Shown here piece by piece: positions 56,266 to 64,000 of a DNA stretch of 64,000 nt. The translations under genes were made by a program, and so were the position numbers. Position 1 is the stretch's first letter. Each line of letters begins with the position of its first letter. The stretch is taken from NCBI RefSeq assembly GCF_026343295.1, contig NZ_JAPELY010000001.1, positions 2,542,001 to 2,606,000 on the forward strand, in the 5' to 3' direction. This DNA is from Streptomyces sp. NBC_00083 (lineage in GTDB: Bacteria; Actinomycetota; Actinomycetes; Streptomycetales; Streptomycetaceae). The notes under the pieces are model-generated. The model saw only the letters and a program-made list of their open reading frames with translations. It was not told the origin of the DNA and ran no database searches.

Positions 56266-57615
56266 ATGTCATCCGATCAAACCCCTCCCCAGGACGAGCA
56301 GATCCCCATAGGTCCGGGTGACGAGCCCGGATTGCTTCTGCTCCGCACCGTGGTCTCCTCGCGCCCCATGCACGAGATCGCCTCGCTCGTACACCTGCTG
56401 AACGAGGCCGGCGGCTGTCCGCCGCCGGGGGACCAGGCCCTCCGCCTGGCCGCCGTCACGCGCTCGGTGAACGAGGTCCACCAGCTGATCTCGCTGCTGC
56501 AGGAGCCTCCCGGCACCGCGGAGGACGCCGGCACCGCCCTGCACGCGGCCGCGACGGAACGGCCCATCGAAGACGTGGCGGCGCTGATCGCCAGCTTCGG
56601 CTCCGGTGACGGCCGGCTCCGCGTGCGGGTCTCCGAAGCCGCCGAACGCCGCGCGCAGGAGGCGGCGGAGACCGGCCCCGCGGTCCGGGCGGCGGAAGCC
56701 GTCGAGGCCCCCGTGCGGGCGCCCGAGCCCGCGGCGCCGTCCGCGCAGGCGGAAGCCCTCATGCGGGCGGAGGCCGTCGCTCAGGCGGAGGCCGTCGTCC
56801 AGGCGGAAGCCCTCGTCCAGGCCGAGGCCCTCGCTCGGGCGGAGGCCCCCGTGCGGGCCGACGCCCCGCTGGGGACGGAGGCCTTCGCACAGATGGAGGC
56901 TCCCGCGCAGGCGGAGGCCCTCACCCAGGTGGCCGACGGCGGCGAACCCCCCGTGCCGTCCGCCGGTTCCGCCGGCCCCACCCGCTCCGCCGAGGAGCAG
57001 ATGGCGATGGCCATGGCGCTGTCGGCGCCGGAAGCCGCCCCCGGCGCACCGGAGCGCATGGCGCCGTCCGCCCCGGAGGCGCCGGCCGAGGCTCCCGCCC
57101 CTCAGGACCCCGCCGTCGCGGAGGCAATGGCGCCTCCCCGCCCGGACACGGCCCCGGCCCGCACGTCGCCCGCCCCCGAGCGGGCCGACGCCACCACGAG
57201 CACGCGCTCGTCGGCGTCGCGGCCCGTAAGGTCCGTCCTGCGGTGGCCGGCCGCGGTCGCCCTGCTGGTCGTCGCCGCGATCCACCTGCCGACCGACCTC
57301 AGGGACCTGCGCTCCGGCGACCTCGCTGCCGGAGCCTCGACGGGCATCGCCGTCGTCTGTCTGGCGCTGGCGTGCCTGCTCCCCCTGTACGACCCGCTGT
57401 GGGCCTGGACGGCGGGCGCGGCGGCCGCCCTCGGCATCGTCGTCGTCCACTCCGTGGCCACCGGACTCAACTCCGTCCATCTGCTCAGGGACAGCCTGGG
57501 CAGTACGTTCACGGGTGGCGCGCGGCTCATGGTGCTCTGCGCCGCCATCGCCGCCGTGCTGGCCGCGACCGTACTGACACGTAGGCCCAAGGTGCGTTCG
57601 GCCAACGAGGCCTGA
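56266..57615 (+). CDS. Hypothetical membrane protein with long Ala/Glu-rich central repeats
   Basis: This 449-residue protein has three parts. An N-terminal soluble domain (1-120; LLRTVVSSRPMHEIASLVHLLNEAGGCPPPGDQALRLAAVTRSVNEVHQLISLLQE) has repeated helix pairs. The central region (about 120-320) is low-complexity with repeats of QAEALV/RAEAP type (AQAEAVVQAEALVQAEALARAEAPVRADAP). The C-terminus (about 325-440) has four membrane helices. The N-terminal pattern RPMHEIASLV...RSVNEVHQLI...RPIEDVAALI recurs every 35-40 residues, suggesting helical repeats. Function unknown. GAAGGAAG precedes either GTG 56263 or ATG 56266. Confidence 0.72.
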   Translation: MSSDQTPPQDEQIPIGPGDEPGLLLLRTVVSSRPMHEIASLVHLLNEAGGCPPPGDQALRLAAVTRSVNEVHQLISLLQEPPGTAEDAGTALHAAATERPIEDVAALIASFGSGDGRLRVRVSEAAERRAQEAAETGPAVRAAEAVEAPVRAPEPAAPSAQAEALMRAEAVAQAEAVVQAEALVQAEALARAEAPVRADAPLGTEAFAQMEAPAQAEALTQVADGGEPPVPSAGSAGPTRSAEEQMAMAMALSAPEAAPGAPERMAPSAPEAPAEAPAPQDPAVAEAMAPPRPDTAPARTSPAPERADATTSTRSSASRPVRSVLRWPAAVALLVVAAIHLPTDLRDLRSGDLAAGASTGIAVVCLALACLLPLYDPLWAWTAGAAAALGIVVVHSVATGLNSVHLLRDSLGSTFTGGARLMVLCAAIAAVLAATVLTRRPKVRSANEA

Positions 57616-57627
57616 CACCGCCTGACC

Positions 57628-57679
57628 TCGCGGCGCCCCGAACTCCGTCCCGATCCACGGGAGTTCGCGGGCGCCGCGG
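57628..57679 (+). terminator. Strong hairpin after the membrane protein gene
   Basis: CGCGGCGCCC (57629-57638) pairs with GGGCGCCGCG (57669-57678), and, after a small internal bulge, GAACTCC (57640-57646) pairs with GGAGTTC (57660-57666). The stem lies 14 nt after the stop codon. This is a clear terminator. Confidence 0.75.
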
Positions 57680-57835
57680 CCCGTGTGCCGCCGGCGCGCG
57701 TACCGGCCGGGGCCACGGTGGACGGCGGGGCGCGGCCGGGGGAGGTGCTGCGAAGGCGGCCGGGGATTAAGTTGACGATGCAGCATCTTTCGGCGCGGCG
57801 ACGAGAGAGCACCGCGACCAGCGATGGGGGAGAGC

Positions 57836-59134
57836 ATGTCCATGCTTAAAGGGGCCAACGTCCCGGTGCCGGCGCACTCGGTCCGTGTCGAGCTGGCCTG
57901 GCGGTCGGGCCCCGGCGTCCCCGACGTGGACGCGTCGGCCCTCCTGCTGGCCGACGGCCGGGTCCGCTCGGACGCCGACTTCGTCTTCTACAACCAGCCC
58001 GCCCACTCCTCCGGCGCCGTGCGCCACGAGGGCAAGCGCTCCGAACCCGACGCGGTGACCGACACCCTCGTCATCGACCTCGGCCAGGTGGAAGCCGCCG
58101 TCGAGCGCGTCGTCCTGGCCGCGTCCGCCGACGGCGGCACCTTCGGCCGGGTCCCCGGGCTCGGCATCCGCGTCCTGGACGCGGCGACCGGCGCGGAACT
58201 GGCCCGCTTCGAGAGCCAGGACGCCACCGTCGAGACCGCCTTCATCCTCGGCGAGCTGTACCGCCGCCAGGGCGCCTGGAAGTTCCGCGCCGTCGGCCAG
58301 GGGTACGACAGCGGACTCGAAGGCCTGGCGACGGACTTCGGCATCACCGTCGACAAGCCCCAGCAGCCGCCGGCCGCGCCCACCGCCCCCTTCACTCCGT
58401 CGGTCCGGCCGCCCGCGCGGCCCGCCCCGACCGCGCAGGTGCCGCTCCCGCCCACGGCCCCGCCCGCGGCTCCGGCGCCGACGCCCGCGACGCCCGTACG
58501 GCTGTCGAAGGTCACCCTCACCAAGGAAGCCCCCCGCGTCTCGCTCGCCAAACAGGGCGGCTCGTCGGGCGCGCTGCGGGTCAACCTCAACTGGCAGACG
58601 CGCAAGCAGTTCAGCGGCTGGGGAGCCAAGCTGGGGCGCGCCACCGCCAACCACTCCGACCTCGACCTCGACCTGTGCGCCCTGTACGAGCTCTCCGACG
58701 GCCGCAAGGGCGTTGTGCAGGCCCTGGGCAACGCGTTCGGCGCGCTCCACCAGCCCCCGTACATCCACCTCGACGGCGACGACCGCACCGGCGCCGTCGA
58801 ATCCGGTGAGAACCTCACCGTCAACCTCGACCAGAAGGACAAGTTCCGCCGGCTCCTGATCTTCGTCACCATCTACGAGGGCGCCCGCAGCTTCGCCGAC
58901 CTGCACGCCACGGTGACCCTCCAGCCGCAGTTCGGCGCGCCCGTCGAGTTCTTCCTCGACGAGTGCACCGTCCCCTCCACGGTCTGCGCGCTCGCCCTCA
59001 TCACCAACAACGGCGGCGACCTGATCGTCCAGCGCGAGGCCCGCTACCTGGTGCCCGCGCGCGGCGTCAGCCCCCAGCGCACCATCGACCAGACGTACGG
59101 CTGGGGCATGAACTGGACGCCCGGCCGCAAGTGA
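57836..59134 (+). CDS. TerD family stress protein, two-domain (TerA/TerD-like)
   Basis: This 432-residue protein has an N-terminal TerD domain ([64 protein letters not shown], 3-170). A Pro-rich linker (about 178-215) follows, then a second TerD-like domain ([71 protein letters not shown]). The Asp-rich clusters ([15 protein letters not shown] and HLDGDDRTG) match Ca2+-binding loops of TerD. The family is linked to tellurite resistance and stress response. ATG at 57836 has GGGGGAGAGC upstream. Confidence 0.87.
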   Translation: MSMLKGANVPVPAHSVRVELAWRSGPGVPDVDASALLLADGRVRSDADFVFYNQPAHSSGAVRHEGKRSEPDAVTDTLVIDLGQVEAAVERVVLAASADGGTFGRVPGLGIRVLDAATGAELARFESQDATVETAFILGELYRRQGAWKFRAVGQGYDSGLEGLATDFGITVDKPQQPPAAPTAPFTPSVRPPARPAPTAQVPLPPTAPPAAPAPTPATPVRLSKVTLTKEAPRVSLAKQGGSSGALRVNLNWQTRKQFSGWGAKLGRATANHSDLDLDLCALYELSDGRKGVVQALGNAFGALHQPPYIHLDGDDRTGAVESGENLTVNLDQKDKFRRLLIFVTIYEGARSFADLHATVTLQPQFGAPVEFFLDECTVPSTVCALALITNNGGDLIVQREARYLVPARGVSPQRTIDQTYGWGMNWTPGRK

Positions 59135-59147
59135 GCGCCGGCGCTCA
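59132..59147. terminator. Palindrome containing both convergent stop codons
   Basis: TGAGCGCC-GGCGCTCA is a perfect 16-bp palindrome. Its left TGA (59132-59134) is the stop of the TerD gene and its right TCA (59145-59147) is the stop of the reverse glycosyltransferase gene. It may act as a short bidirectional terminator. Confidence 0.45.
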
Positions 59148-60374
59148 GTACTGCTCGGGGGAGGCCTCGGGCCGGGACTGCTCGGGGGCGCCTTCGGCCC
59201 GGGACGGTTCGGGCGTGGCCCCGGGCCGGGCGTAGGTGCGTCCCTTCCAGGCGGCGCCCCGGCCCCGGTAGTGCTGCACCGCCGAGTCGACGGTCATCAG
59301 CAGGTAGAGCAGCGCCGTGAACGGCAGCGCCGGGGCGAGCACGAGCGGCTGGCGGTAGTAGCGCAGCATCGGCAGATACGTACCGGACATCACGAGCCAG
59401 GCTAGGCCGCCCGCCCACGCCGCCCCCGCGCTGCCGACGGCCAGGCCGGCCAGGCAGGTGAGCGGCGGCGCCAGGTAGACGAGGGCCAGACCCGCGACCG
59501 TCCCGAGCAGCAGCAGCGGATTGTGCCGCAGCTGGGCGTAGGCGCTGCGCGAGACCATCCGCCACAGGTCCGCCAGGCGCGGATAGGGGCGCACACTGTC
59601 CACCCGGTCCGCGAGGCCGAGCCAGACCCGCCCACCCGACCGGCGCACCGCACGCGCCACCGACACGTCGTCGATCACCGCGTGCCGCACCGCATCGGGC
59701 ACCCCCGCGCGCTCCGCGGCCCCGGTGCGCAGCAGCACACAGCCGCCCGCCGCGGCCGTCGCGCGGGGCCGCGCGGCATTGATCCAGCGGAACGGATACA
59801 ACTGCGCGAAGAAGTAGACGAACGCCGGGACGATCATCCGCTCCCAGCCGCTCGCCACCCGCAGCCGAGCCATCTGCGACACCAGGTCGTAGCCGCCGCC
59901 CCGGGCCGCGGCCACCAGTTCCCGCAGGCCGTCCGGCGCGTGCGCGATGTCCGCGTCCGTGAGCAGCAGATACTCCGGCCCGCGGGCCCGTGCGAGAGCG
60001 ATGCCGTGGCGCAGCGCCCACAGCTTCCCCGTCCAGCCCGCCTCCGGCTCACCGGGGGAGACGACGCTCAGCGGCAGCCCTCCATGGCGGTCGGCGAGGG
60101 AGCGGGCGAGGGCGCCGGTGCCGTCCGAGCTGCCGTCGTCCACCAGGAAGATCTCCGCGCGGCCGGGGTAGTCCTGCGCGAGCAGCGAGGGGAGGCTGAG
60201 CGGCAGTACCTCCGCCTCGTCGCGGGCGGGGACCACGACCGCGACATCCGGCCACGTCGCGAGGTCGGCGCGGGGCGGCAGGCGCTGGTCGGTGCGCCAG
60301 AAGAAGCCCTGCCCGAGCAGCAGCCACAGCCAGACGATCAAGGACACCAGGGCGATCCATACGAGGGCGCTCAC
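59145..60374 (-). CDS. Family 2 glycosyltransferase (HpnB-like, membrane)
   Basis: This 409-residue membrane-bound glycosyltransferase has an N-terminal helix (VWIALVSLIVWLWLLLG), then the GT-A core: VAVVVPARDEAEVLPLSLPSLLAQDYPGRAEIFLVDDGSSDGTG, LLLTDADIAHAPDGL (DxD motif), and IDDVSVARAVRRSGGRVWLGL (ED-type base region). At least three C-terminal membrane helices follow (TVAGLALVYLAPPLTCLAGLAVG and others). It resembles HpnB, found near hopanoid genes, and carotenoid glycosyltransferases. No hopanoid genes are in the window. The GTG at 60374 follows the predicted upstream promoter; the longer frame is a shadow. Confidence 0.84.
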   Translation of the reverse strand: MSALVWIALVSLIVWLWLLLGQGFFWRTDQRLPPRADLATWPDVAVVVPARDEAEVLPLSLPSLLAQDYPGRAEIFLVDDGSSDGTGALARSLADRHGGLPLSVVSPGEPEAGWTGKLWALRHGIALARARGPEYLLLTDADIAHAPDGLRELVAAARGGGYDLVSQMARLRVASGWERMIVPAFVYFFAQLYPFRWINAARPRATAAAGGCVLLRTGAAERAGVPDAVRHAVIDDVSVARAVRRSGGRVWLGLADRVDSVRPYPRLADLWRMVSRSAYAQLRHNPLLLLGTVAGLALVYLAPPLTCLAGLAVGSAGAAWAGGLAWLVMSGTYLPMLRYYRQPLVLAPALPFTALLYLLMTVDSAVQHYRGRGAAWKGRTYARPGATPEPSRAEGAPEQSRPEASPEQY

Positions 60375-60454
60375 CCGCCGAAGTCTGCCCCACGGCCCGT
60401 GCTCGGCACGGGACCTCGGCCGGATCGGCCGGGACCGTCGACTATGGTGACCGG

Positions 60455-61237
60455 GTGAAGATCGCGCTGATGGACTCCGGAATCGGCCTGCTCGCCGCGA
60501 CCGCCGCGGTGCGTCGGCTCCGCCCCGACGCCGACCTCGTGATCTCGTCCGACCCCGACGGCATGCCATGGGGTCCGCGCACACCCGACGGCATCAGGGA
60601 ACGTGCTCTCGCCGTCGCCACGGCCGCCGCCGCCGAGGCCCCGGACGCCCTGATCATCGCCTGCAACACCGCCTCGGTCCACGCGCTGCCCGCGATCCGC
60701 GCCGCCCTGGAACCGGGGATCCCGGTGATCGGCACCGTACCCGCGATCAAGCCCGCCGCCGTCGGGGGCGAGCCCTTCGCGATCTGGGCGACCCCGGCCA
60801 CCACCGGCAGCCCCTACCAACGCGGCCTGATCAACGAATTCGCCGACGGCGTCCCCGTCACGGAGGTGCCCTGCCACGGTCTCGCCGAGGCCGTGGAGCA
60901 CGCCGACGAGGCCGCGATCGACGCCGCGATCGCCGCGGCCGCCGCGCTCACCCCGAACGGCGTAAGGACCGTCGTCCTCGGCTGCACCCACTACGAGCTG
61001 GTGGCCGAACGCATCCGTACGGCCCTGCGCCCCGACGGCGGCCCGCTCACCTTCTTCGGCAGCGCCCAGGCGGTGGCCGCCCAGGCGCTGCGCCGCGCAG
61101 GGATCGCCCCCGCGCCCGACGCCGCCCGGGTCGGGGCCCTGACGGTGCTGCTCAGCGGTCGCCAGGGCGCCCTGCCCGACGTCGCCCTCGCCTACGCCGA
61201 AGGCCGCCTCCTCAAGGCCGTGACCATCGCGCACTGA
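60455..61237 (+). CDS. Aspartate/glutamate racemase family protein (MurI-like)
   Basis: This 260-residue enzyme has the two catalytic Cys of the family: LIIACNTASVHALPAI (Cys in ACNTAS, around 70) and VVLGCTHYELVAERI (Cys in GCTHYEL, around 178). The N-terminal MDSGIGLLAATAAVRRLRPDADLVISSDPDGMPWGPRTPDGI matches the D-S-G-I-G pattern with YG replaced by WG. It may interconvert L- and D-glutamate or act as a paralogue on another amino acid; the true glutamate racemase may lie elsewhere. TATGGT lies 6 nt before GTG 60455, so it is leaderless. Confidence 0.82.
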   Translation: MKIALMDSGIGLLAATAAVRRLRPDADLVISSDPDGMPWGPRTPDGIRERALAVATAAAAEAPDALIIACNTASVHALPAIRAALEPGIPVIGTVPAIKPAAVGGEPFAIWATPATTGSPYQRGLINEFADGVPVTEVPCHGLAEAVEHADEAAIDAAIAAAAALTPNGVRTVVLGCTHYELVAERIRTALRPDGGPLTFFGSAQAVAAQALRRAGIAPAPDAARVGALTVLLSGRQGALPDVALAYAEGRLLKAVTIAH

Positions 61238-61283
61238 ACGCCGGGCGGTGCCGTCGCGGCGGAATCTGAGTACGCTGCATTCC

Positions 61284-61871
61284 ATGAGGGAAGCGTCCCC
61301 GGAGTACCCCACGCCCCCCGAGCCCCGTCCCGGATCCGGTGCCACCGAGCAGCCGCCCGAGGTCTGGATCGGCCGGGCCACCAACCGCGTCCAGTGGCTC
61401 CTCGCGGCCGGCGGCGCGGCGTGCATCGCGCTCGGCATCGAGCTGGCCGTCGACTCGACCTGGACCTCGGGCATCGCCCCGCTCCTGATGTCCGTCGTCG
61501 GCTGCCTGGCCGCCGGGATCCTCATCCTCTTCGGGACCCTCGCCTTCGTCCATGTGGCGGTCAGGGTCGAAGGGGACTGCCTGGAAGTGCGCTGCGGCCA
61601 CATCGGTCTGCCGCGCCGGACCATCCGCCTCGACCATGTGGTCGGAGCCGACTTCGTGCCGCGGGTCACCCCGCGCCAGTGGGGCGGCTGGGGCTACCGC
61701 TGGCGCCCCGAGATCGGCACCGCCGTCGTCGTACGACGCGGTGAGGGCGTGGCGCTCAAGCTCGGTGACGGGCGCGTCTTCACCGTCACCGTGGACGACG
61801 CCGAAGCGGCGGTCCGGTTCATCCGCGACCGGCTGCGGCCGCTCGGCACCGGCAAGCCCGTCGAAGCCTGA
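61284..61871 (+). CDS. Membrane protein with C-terminal PH-like domain (hypothetical)
   Basis: This 195-residue protein has a Pro-rich N-terminus, two membrane helices (WLLAAGGAACIALGIELAV and IAPLLMSVVGCLAAGILILFGTLAFVHVAV) and a C-terminal beta-rich segment (VEGDCLEVRCGHIGLPRRTIRLDHVVGADFVPRVTPRQWGGWGYRWRPEIGTAVVVRRGEGVALKLGDGRVFTVTVDDAEAAVRFI), which resembles bacterial PH domains. Function unknown. TACGCT is 7 nt before the ATG at 61284 with no ribosome site, so leaderless translation is likely. It sits between the racemase-like gene and lnt. Confidence 0.72.
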   Translation: MREASPEYPTPPEPRPGSGATEQPPEVWIGRATNRVQWLLAAGGAACIALGIELAVDSTWTSGIAPLLMSVVGCLAAGILILFGTLAFVHVAVRVEGDCLEVRCGHIGLPRRTIRLDHVVGADFVPRVTPRQWGGWGYRWRPEIGTAVVVRRGEGVALKLGDGRVFTVTVDDAEAAVRFIRDRLRPLGTGKPVEA

Positions 61872-61946
61872 CGCCCCGCGCCGCCCGCGCGGGCGGCGCC
61901 CGTCCGGACTCCCGCGCACACAGCGAGCGGCCGTAGACTCCGCCGG

Positions 61947-63563
61947 GTGAGCACCACCAAAACCCCCACCACCGCCCCGGGCCCGCTCGGGACGCAGCCC
62001 GACGCCGCCTCGCGGCCGCGCCGGATCCTGAACCGCCTCCTGCGGCCCGCGGTCGCCGCCCTCGGTGGGGTGCTCCTGTATCTGAGCTTCCCCCCGAGGC
62101 CCCTGTGGTGGCTGGCGCTGCCCGCGTTCGCCGTCTTCGGCTGGGTCCTGCGCGGCCGCGGCTGGAAGGCGGGCCTCGGCCTCGGCTACCTCTTCGGCCT
62201 CGGCTTCCTGCTGCCGCTCCTCGTGTGGACCGGCGTGGAGGTGGGCCCCGGACCGTGGCTCGGGCTCGCCGCGATCGAGGCGCTCTTCATCGGCGCGGCA
62301 GGGGCCGGTACGGCCGTCGTCTCCAGGCTTCCCGGGTGGCCTGTGTGGGCCGCCACCCTGTGGGTCGCGGCCGAGGCCCTCCGCGCCCGCGCCCCCTTCG
62401 GCGGCTTCCCCTGGGGCAAGATCGCCTTCGGCCAGGCGGACGGAACCTTCCTGCCGCTCGCCGCCCTCGGCGGCACCCCCGTCCTCGGCTTCGCCGTGGT
62501 GCTCTGCGGATTCGGACTGTACGAGTGCCTGCGCCAGGCGCTGCGCCTGCGCGCCACGGGGAGCCTGCGCAAGGGCGCCGCCGCGGCCGCGCTGCTCGCG
62601 GTCGTCGTGCCCGTAGCCGCCTCCTTCGGGGCGCGCGGCCTGGTCAGCGACGCCGCCGAGGACGGCACCGCGACGGTCGCCGTGATCCAGGGCAACGTGC
62701 CCCGCCTCGGCCTCGACTTCAACTCCCAGCGCCGGGCCGTGCTCGACTACCACGTACGCGAGACCCTCCGCCTCGCCGACCGCGTCAAGGCCGGCAAGGA
62801 GCCGCAGCCCGACTTCGTGCTGTGGCCGGAGAACTCCTCCGACGTGGACCCCTTCGCCGACGACGACGCCCGCACGCTCATCGACCAGACCGCCAAGACC
62901 ATCGGCGCCCCGATCTCGGTCGGCGCGGTGGTCGGCGGATACGGCACCAAGCTCTACAACGAGCAGGTCCAGTGGGACCCGAAGCTGGGCCCCGTCGCCA
63001 CCTACGACAAACGGCAGATCCAGCCGTTCGGTGAGTACATCCCGCTGCGCGGCCTCATCGGCACCTTCGCCCCCGGCTACACCTCCATGGTGCGCGAGGA
63101 CTTCAACCGGGGCACCAAGCCCGGCGTGTTCACCATGGCGGGCACCAAGGTGGGCATCGCCACCTGCTACGAGGCCGCCTTCGACTGGGCGGTGCGCGAC
63201 ACCGTCACCGCGGGCGCCCAGATGATCTCCGTGCCGAGCAACAACGCCACCTTCGACCGCAGCGAGATGACCTACCAGCAGCTCGCCATGAGCCGGGTGC
63301 GCGCGGTCGAGCACAGCAGGACCGTCACCGTCCCGGTGACCAGCGGCGTCAGCGCCGTGATCATGCCCGACGGCAAGGTCGTCCAGAAGACCGCGCTGTT
63401 CACCCCGGCGTCCCTGGTGGCGAAGGTGCCGCTGCGCTCGTCGCAGACGCCCGCGACCGAGCTCGGCACGCTGCCGGAGTGGGCGCTCGTCGCGGCCGCC
63501 GCGGCGGGCCTGGCCTGGGGGATCGCCCGCAACGTACGCCGGAGCCGGGACAACCGGGGCTGA
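61947..63563 (+). CDS. lnt: Apolipoprotein N-acyltransferase
   Basis: This 538-residue membrane enzyme adds the third acyl chain to the N-terminal Cys of lipoproteins. About seven or eight membrane helices lie in the first 230 residues and the last 30. A nitrilase domain (about 240-500) has the Glu-Lys-Cys triad: Glu295 in LWPENSSD, Lys355 in TYDKRQIQPFGEY and Cys407 in IATCYEAAF. The GTG at 61947 lies 7 nt after TAGACT, so it is leaderless. Length and order match the family. Streptomyces often have more than one lnt-like gene. Confidence 0.9.
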   Translation: MSTTKTPTTAPGPLGTQPDAASRPRRILNRLLRPAVAALGGVLLYLSFPPRPLWWLALPAFAVFGWVLRGRGWKAGLGLGYLFGLGFLLPLLVWTGVEVGPGPWLGLAAIEALFIGAAGAGTAVVSRLPGWPVWAATLWVAAEALRARAPFGGFPWGKIAFGQADGTFLPLAALGGTPVLGFAVVLCGFGLYECLRQALRLRATGSLRKGAAAAALLAVVVPVAASFGARGLVSDAAEDGTATVAVIQGNVPRLGLDFNSQRRAVLDYHVRETLRLADRVKAGKEPQPDFVLWPENSSDVDPFADDDARTLIDQTAKTIGAPISVGAVVGGYGTKLYNEQVQWDPKLGPVATYDKRQIQPFGEYIPLRGLIGTFAPGYTSMVREDFNRGTKPGVFTMAGTKVGIATCYEAAFDWAVRDTVTAGAQMISVPSNNATFDRSEMTYQQLAMSRVRAVEHSRTVTVPVTSGVSAVIMPDGKVVQKTALFTPASLVAKVPLRSSQTPATELGTLPEWALVAAAAAGLAWGIARNVRRSRDNRG

Positions 63564-63598
63564 CCGGCCGGTCCCCGGCGGCCGTTAGGGTCGGGGGC

Positions 63599-64000
63599 AT
63601 GGCAACTCCTGACTTCATCCGAGACATCCGGGCCACCGCCGGGCACCAGCTGCTCCTGCTGCCGGGCGTGAGCGCGATCGTCTTCGACGACGAGGGCCGG
63701 GTCCTGCTCGGCCGCCGCGCGGACAACGGCCAGTGGTCGACGGTCGGCGGCATCCCGGAGCCGGGGGAGGAGCCGGCCCAGACCGCGGTGCGCGAGGTGT
63801 ACGAGGAGACCGGCGTACGGTGCGTCGCCGAGCGCGTGGTCCTCGTGGACGCGGCCCCCACCCCCGTCGTCTACCCCAACGGCGACGTGTGCCAGTTCAT
63901 GGACATCGCCTTCCGCTGCCGTGCCACCGGCGGCGAAGCACGCGTCAACGACGACGAGTCCCTCGACGTGGGGTGGTTCGCCATGGACGCCCTGCCGCAG
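63599..64000 (+). CDS. NUDIX hydrolase (3' end cut by the window)
   Basis: At least 134 residues are present. The NUDIX box is GGIPEPGEEPAQTAVREVYEETGV (G-x5-E-x7-REVYEETG), with an N-terminal GVSAIVFDDEGRVLLGRRADNGQWSTVGG strand and later CQFMDIAFRCRATGGEARVNDDESLDVGWFAMDALPQ. It hydrolyses a nucleoside diphosphate derivative; the substrate is not indicated. TAGGGT lies 7 nt before the ATG at 63599, so it is leaderless. The reading frame is open to the last base of the window. Confidence 0.85.
   Translation, partial: MATPDFIRDIRATAGHQLLLLPGVSAIVFDDEGRVLLGRRADNGQWSTVGGIPEPGEEPAQTAVREVYEETGVRCVAERVVLVDAAPTPVVYPNGDVCQFMDIAFRCRATGGEARVNDDESLDVGWFAMDALPQ

Noticed and set aside
1..64000. Prophage, insertion sequence or integrated plasmid
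   Set aside because: I found no transposase, integrase, capsid or replication genes, and no long terminal inverted repeats with target-site duplication.

Overview
The window is a high-GC actinobacterial chromosome segment, almost certainly Streptomyces. Evidence: strong G/C third-codon bias in every convincing gene, frequent GTG starts, GTGA/ATGA start-stop overlaps, many leaderless starts (a TANNNT -10 box 6-8 nt before the start codon), and Streptomyces-typical families (DUF6421, DUF6332, DUF6643, DUF5134, Rv1733c-like, TerD, SHOCT, HpnB-like glycosyltransferase, Cys-containing leader peptide). I see no rRNA, insertion sequence, prophage, CRISPR array or complete biosynthetic cluster. Most genes are single housekeeping or regulatory units with their own promoters.

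Layout. 0.1-3.5 kb: small enzymes and a PadR regulator. 4.0-7.2 kb: three-gene operon (DUF6421, SDR, PLP aldolase-like lyase). 7.3-10 kb: transglutaminase-like protein, PlsC acyltransferase, thioredoxin, and a flavin reductase behind a short Cys-containing leader peptide. 10.2-12.1 kb: etfB-etfA, ended by a strong terminator. 12.2-15.4 kb: DUF6986 protein and a Ser/Thr kinase. 15.4-21.2 kb: LacI regulator, ROK sugar kinase and a sugar ABC importer. 21.5-25.7 kb: a nucleic-acid end-healing group, comprising a T4 Rnl1-like RNA ligase, a T4 Pnkp-like kinase/phosphatase and an AAA-NUDIX fusion. 25.7-29.9 kb: metallo-hydrolase, M20 dipeptidase, geranylgeranyl-reductase-like flavoprotein, deazaflavin oxidoreductase. 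30-36.3 kb: TetR, a two-component pair, MarR, and an MFS transporter divergent from a ROK repressor. 36.3-38.8 kb: leftward group of TetR, cupin, DUF4865 and phosphotriesterase-like genes.

39.3-40.0 kb is gene-poor and carries two tandem-repeat arrays. The second has a 15-bp unit that reads on the minus strand as frameshifted pentapeptide-like repeats. 40-45 kb: anti-sigma-type ATPase, Cds1-like enzyme, universal stress protein, aromatic hydroxylase. 45.3-46.4 kb looks accessory: two small secreted proteins with relaxed codon bias, then a tRNA-like cloverleaf overlapped by a 17-bp hairpin. 46.5-55.9 kb: SRPBCC, DeoR, a large membrane hydrolase, a beta-helix/AAA protein, Rv1733c-like, MOSC and DUF6643 proteins. 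56.3-64 kb: two structural/stress proteins, then glycosyltransferase, racemase, PH-like membrane protein, lnt and a NUDIX gene cut by the window edge.

Local regulation is unusually legible. Clear inverted repeats lie beside TetR, MarR, LacI and ROK regulator genes and in front of several metabolic operons. All family calls come from reading motifs by eye; no database search was run.
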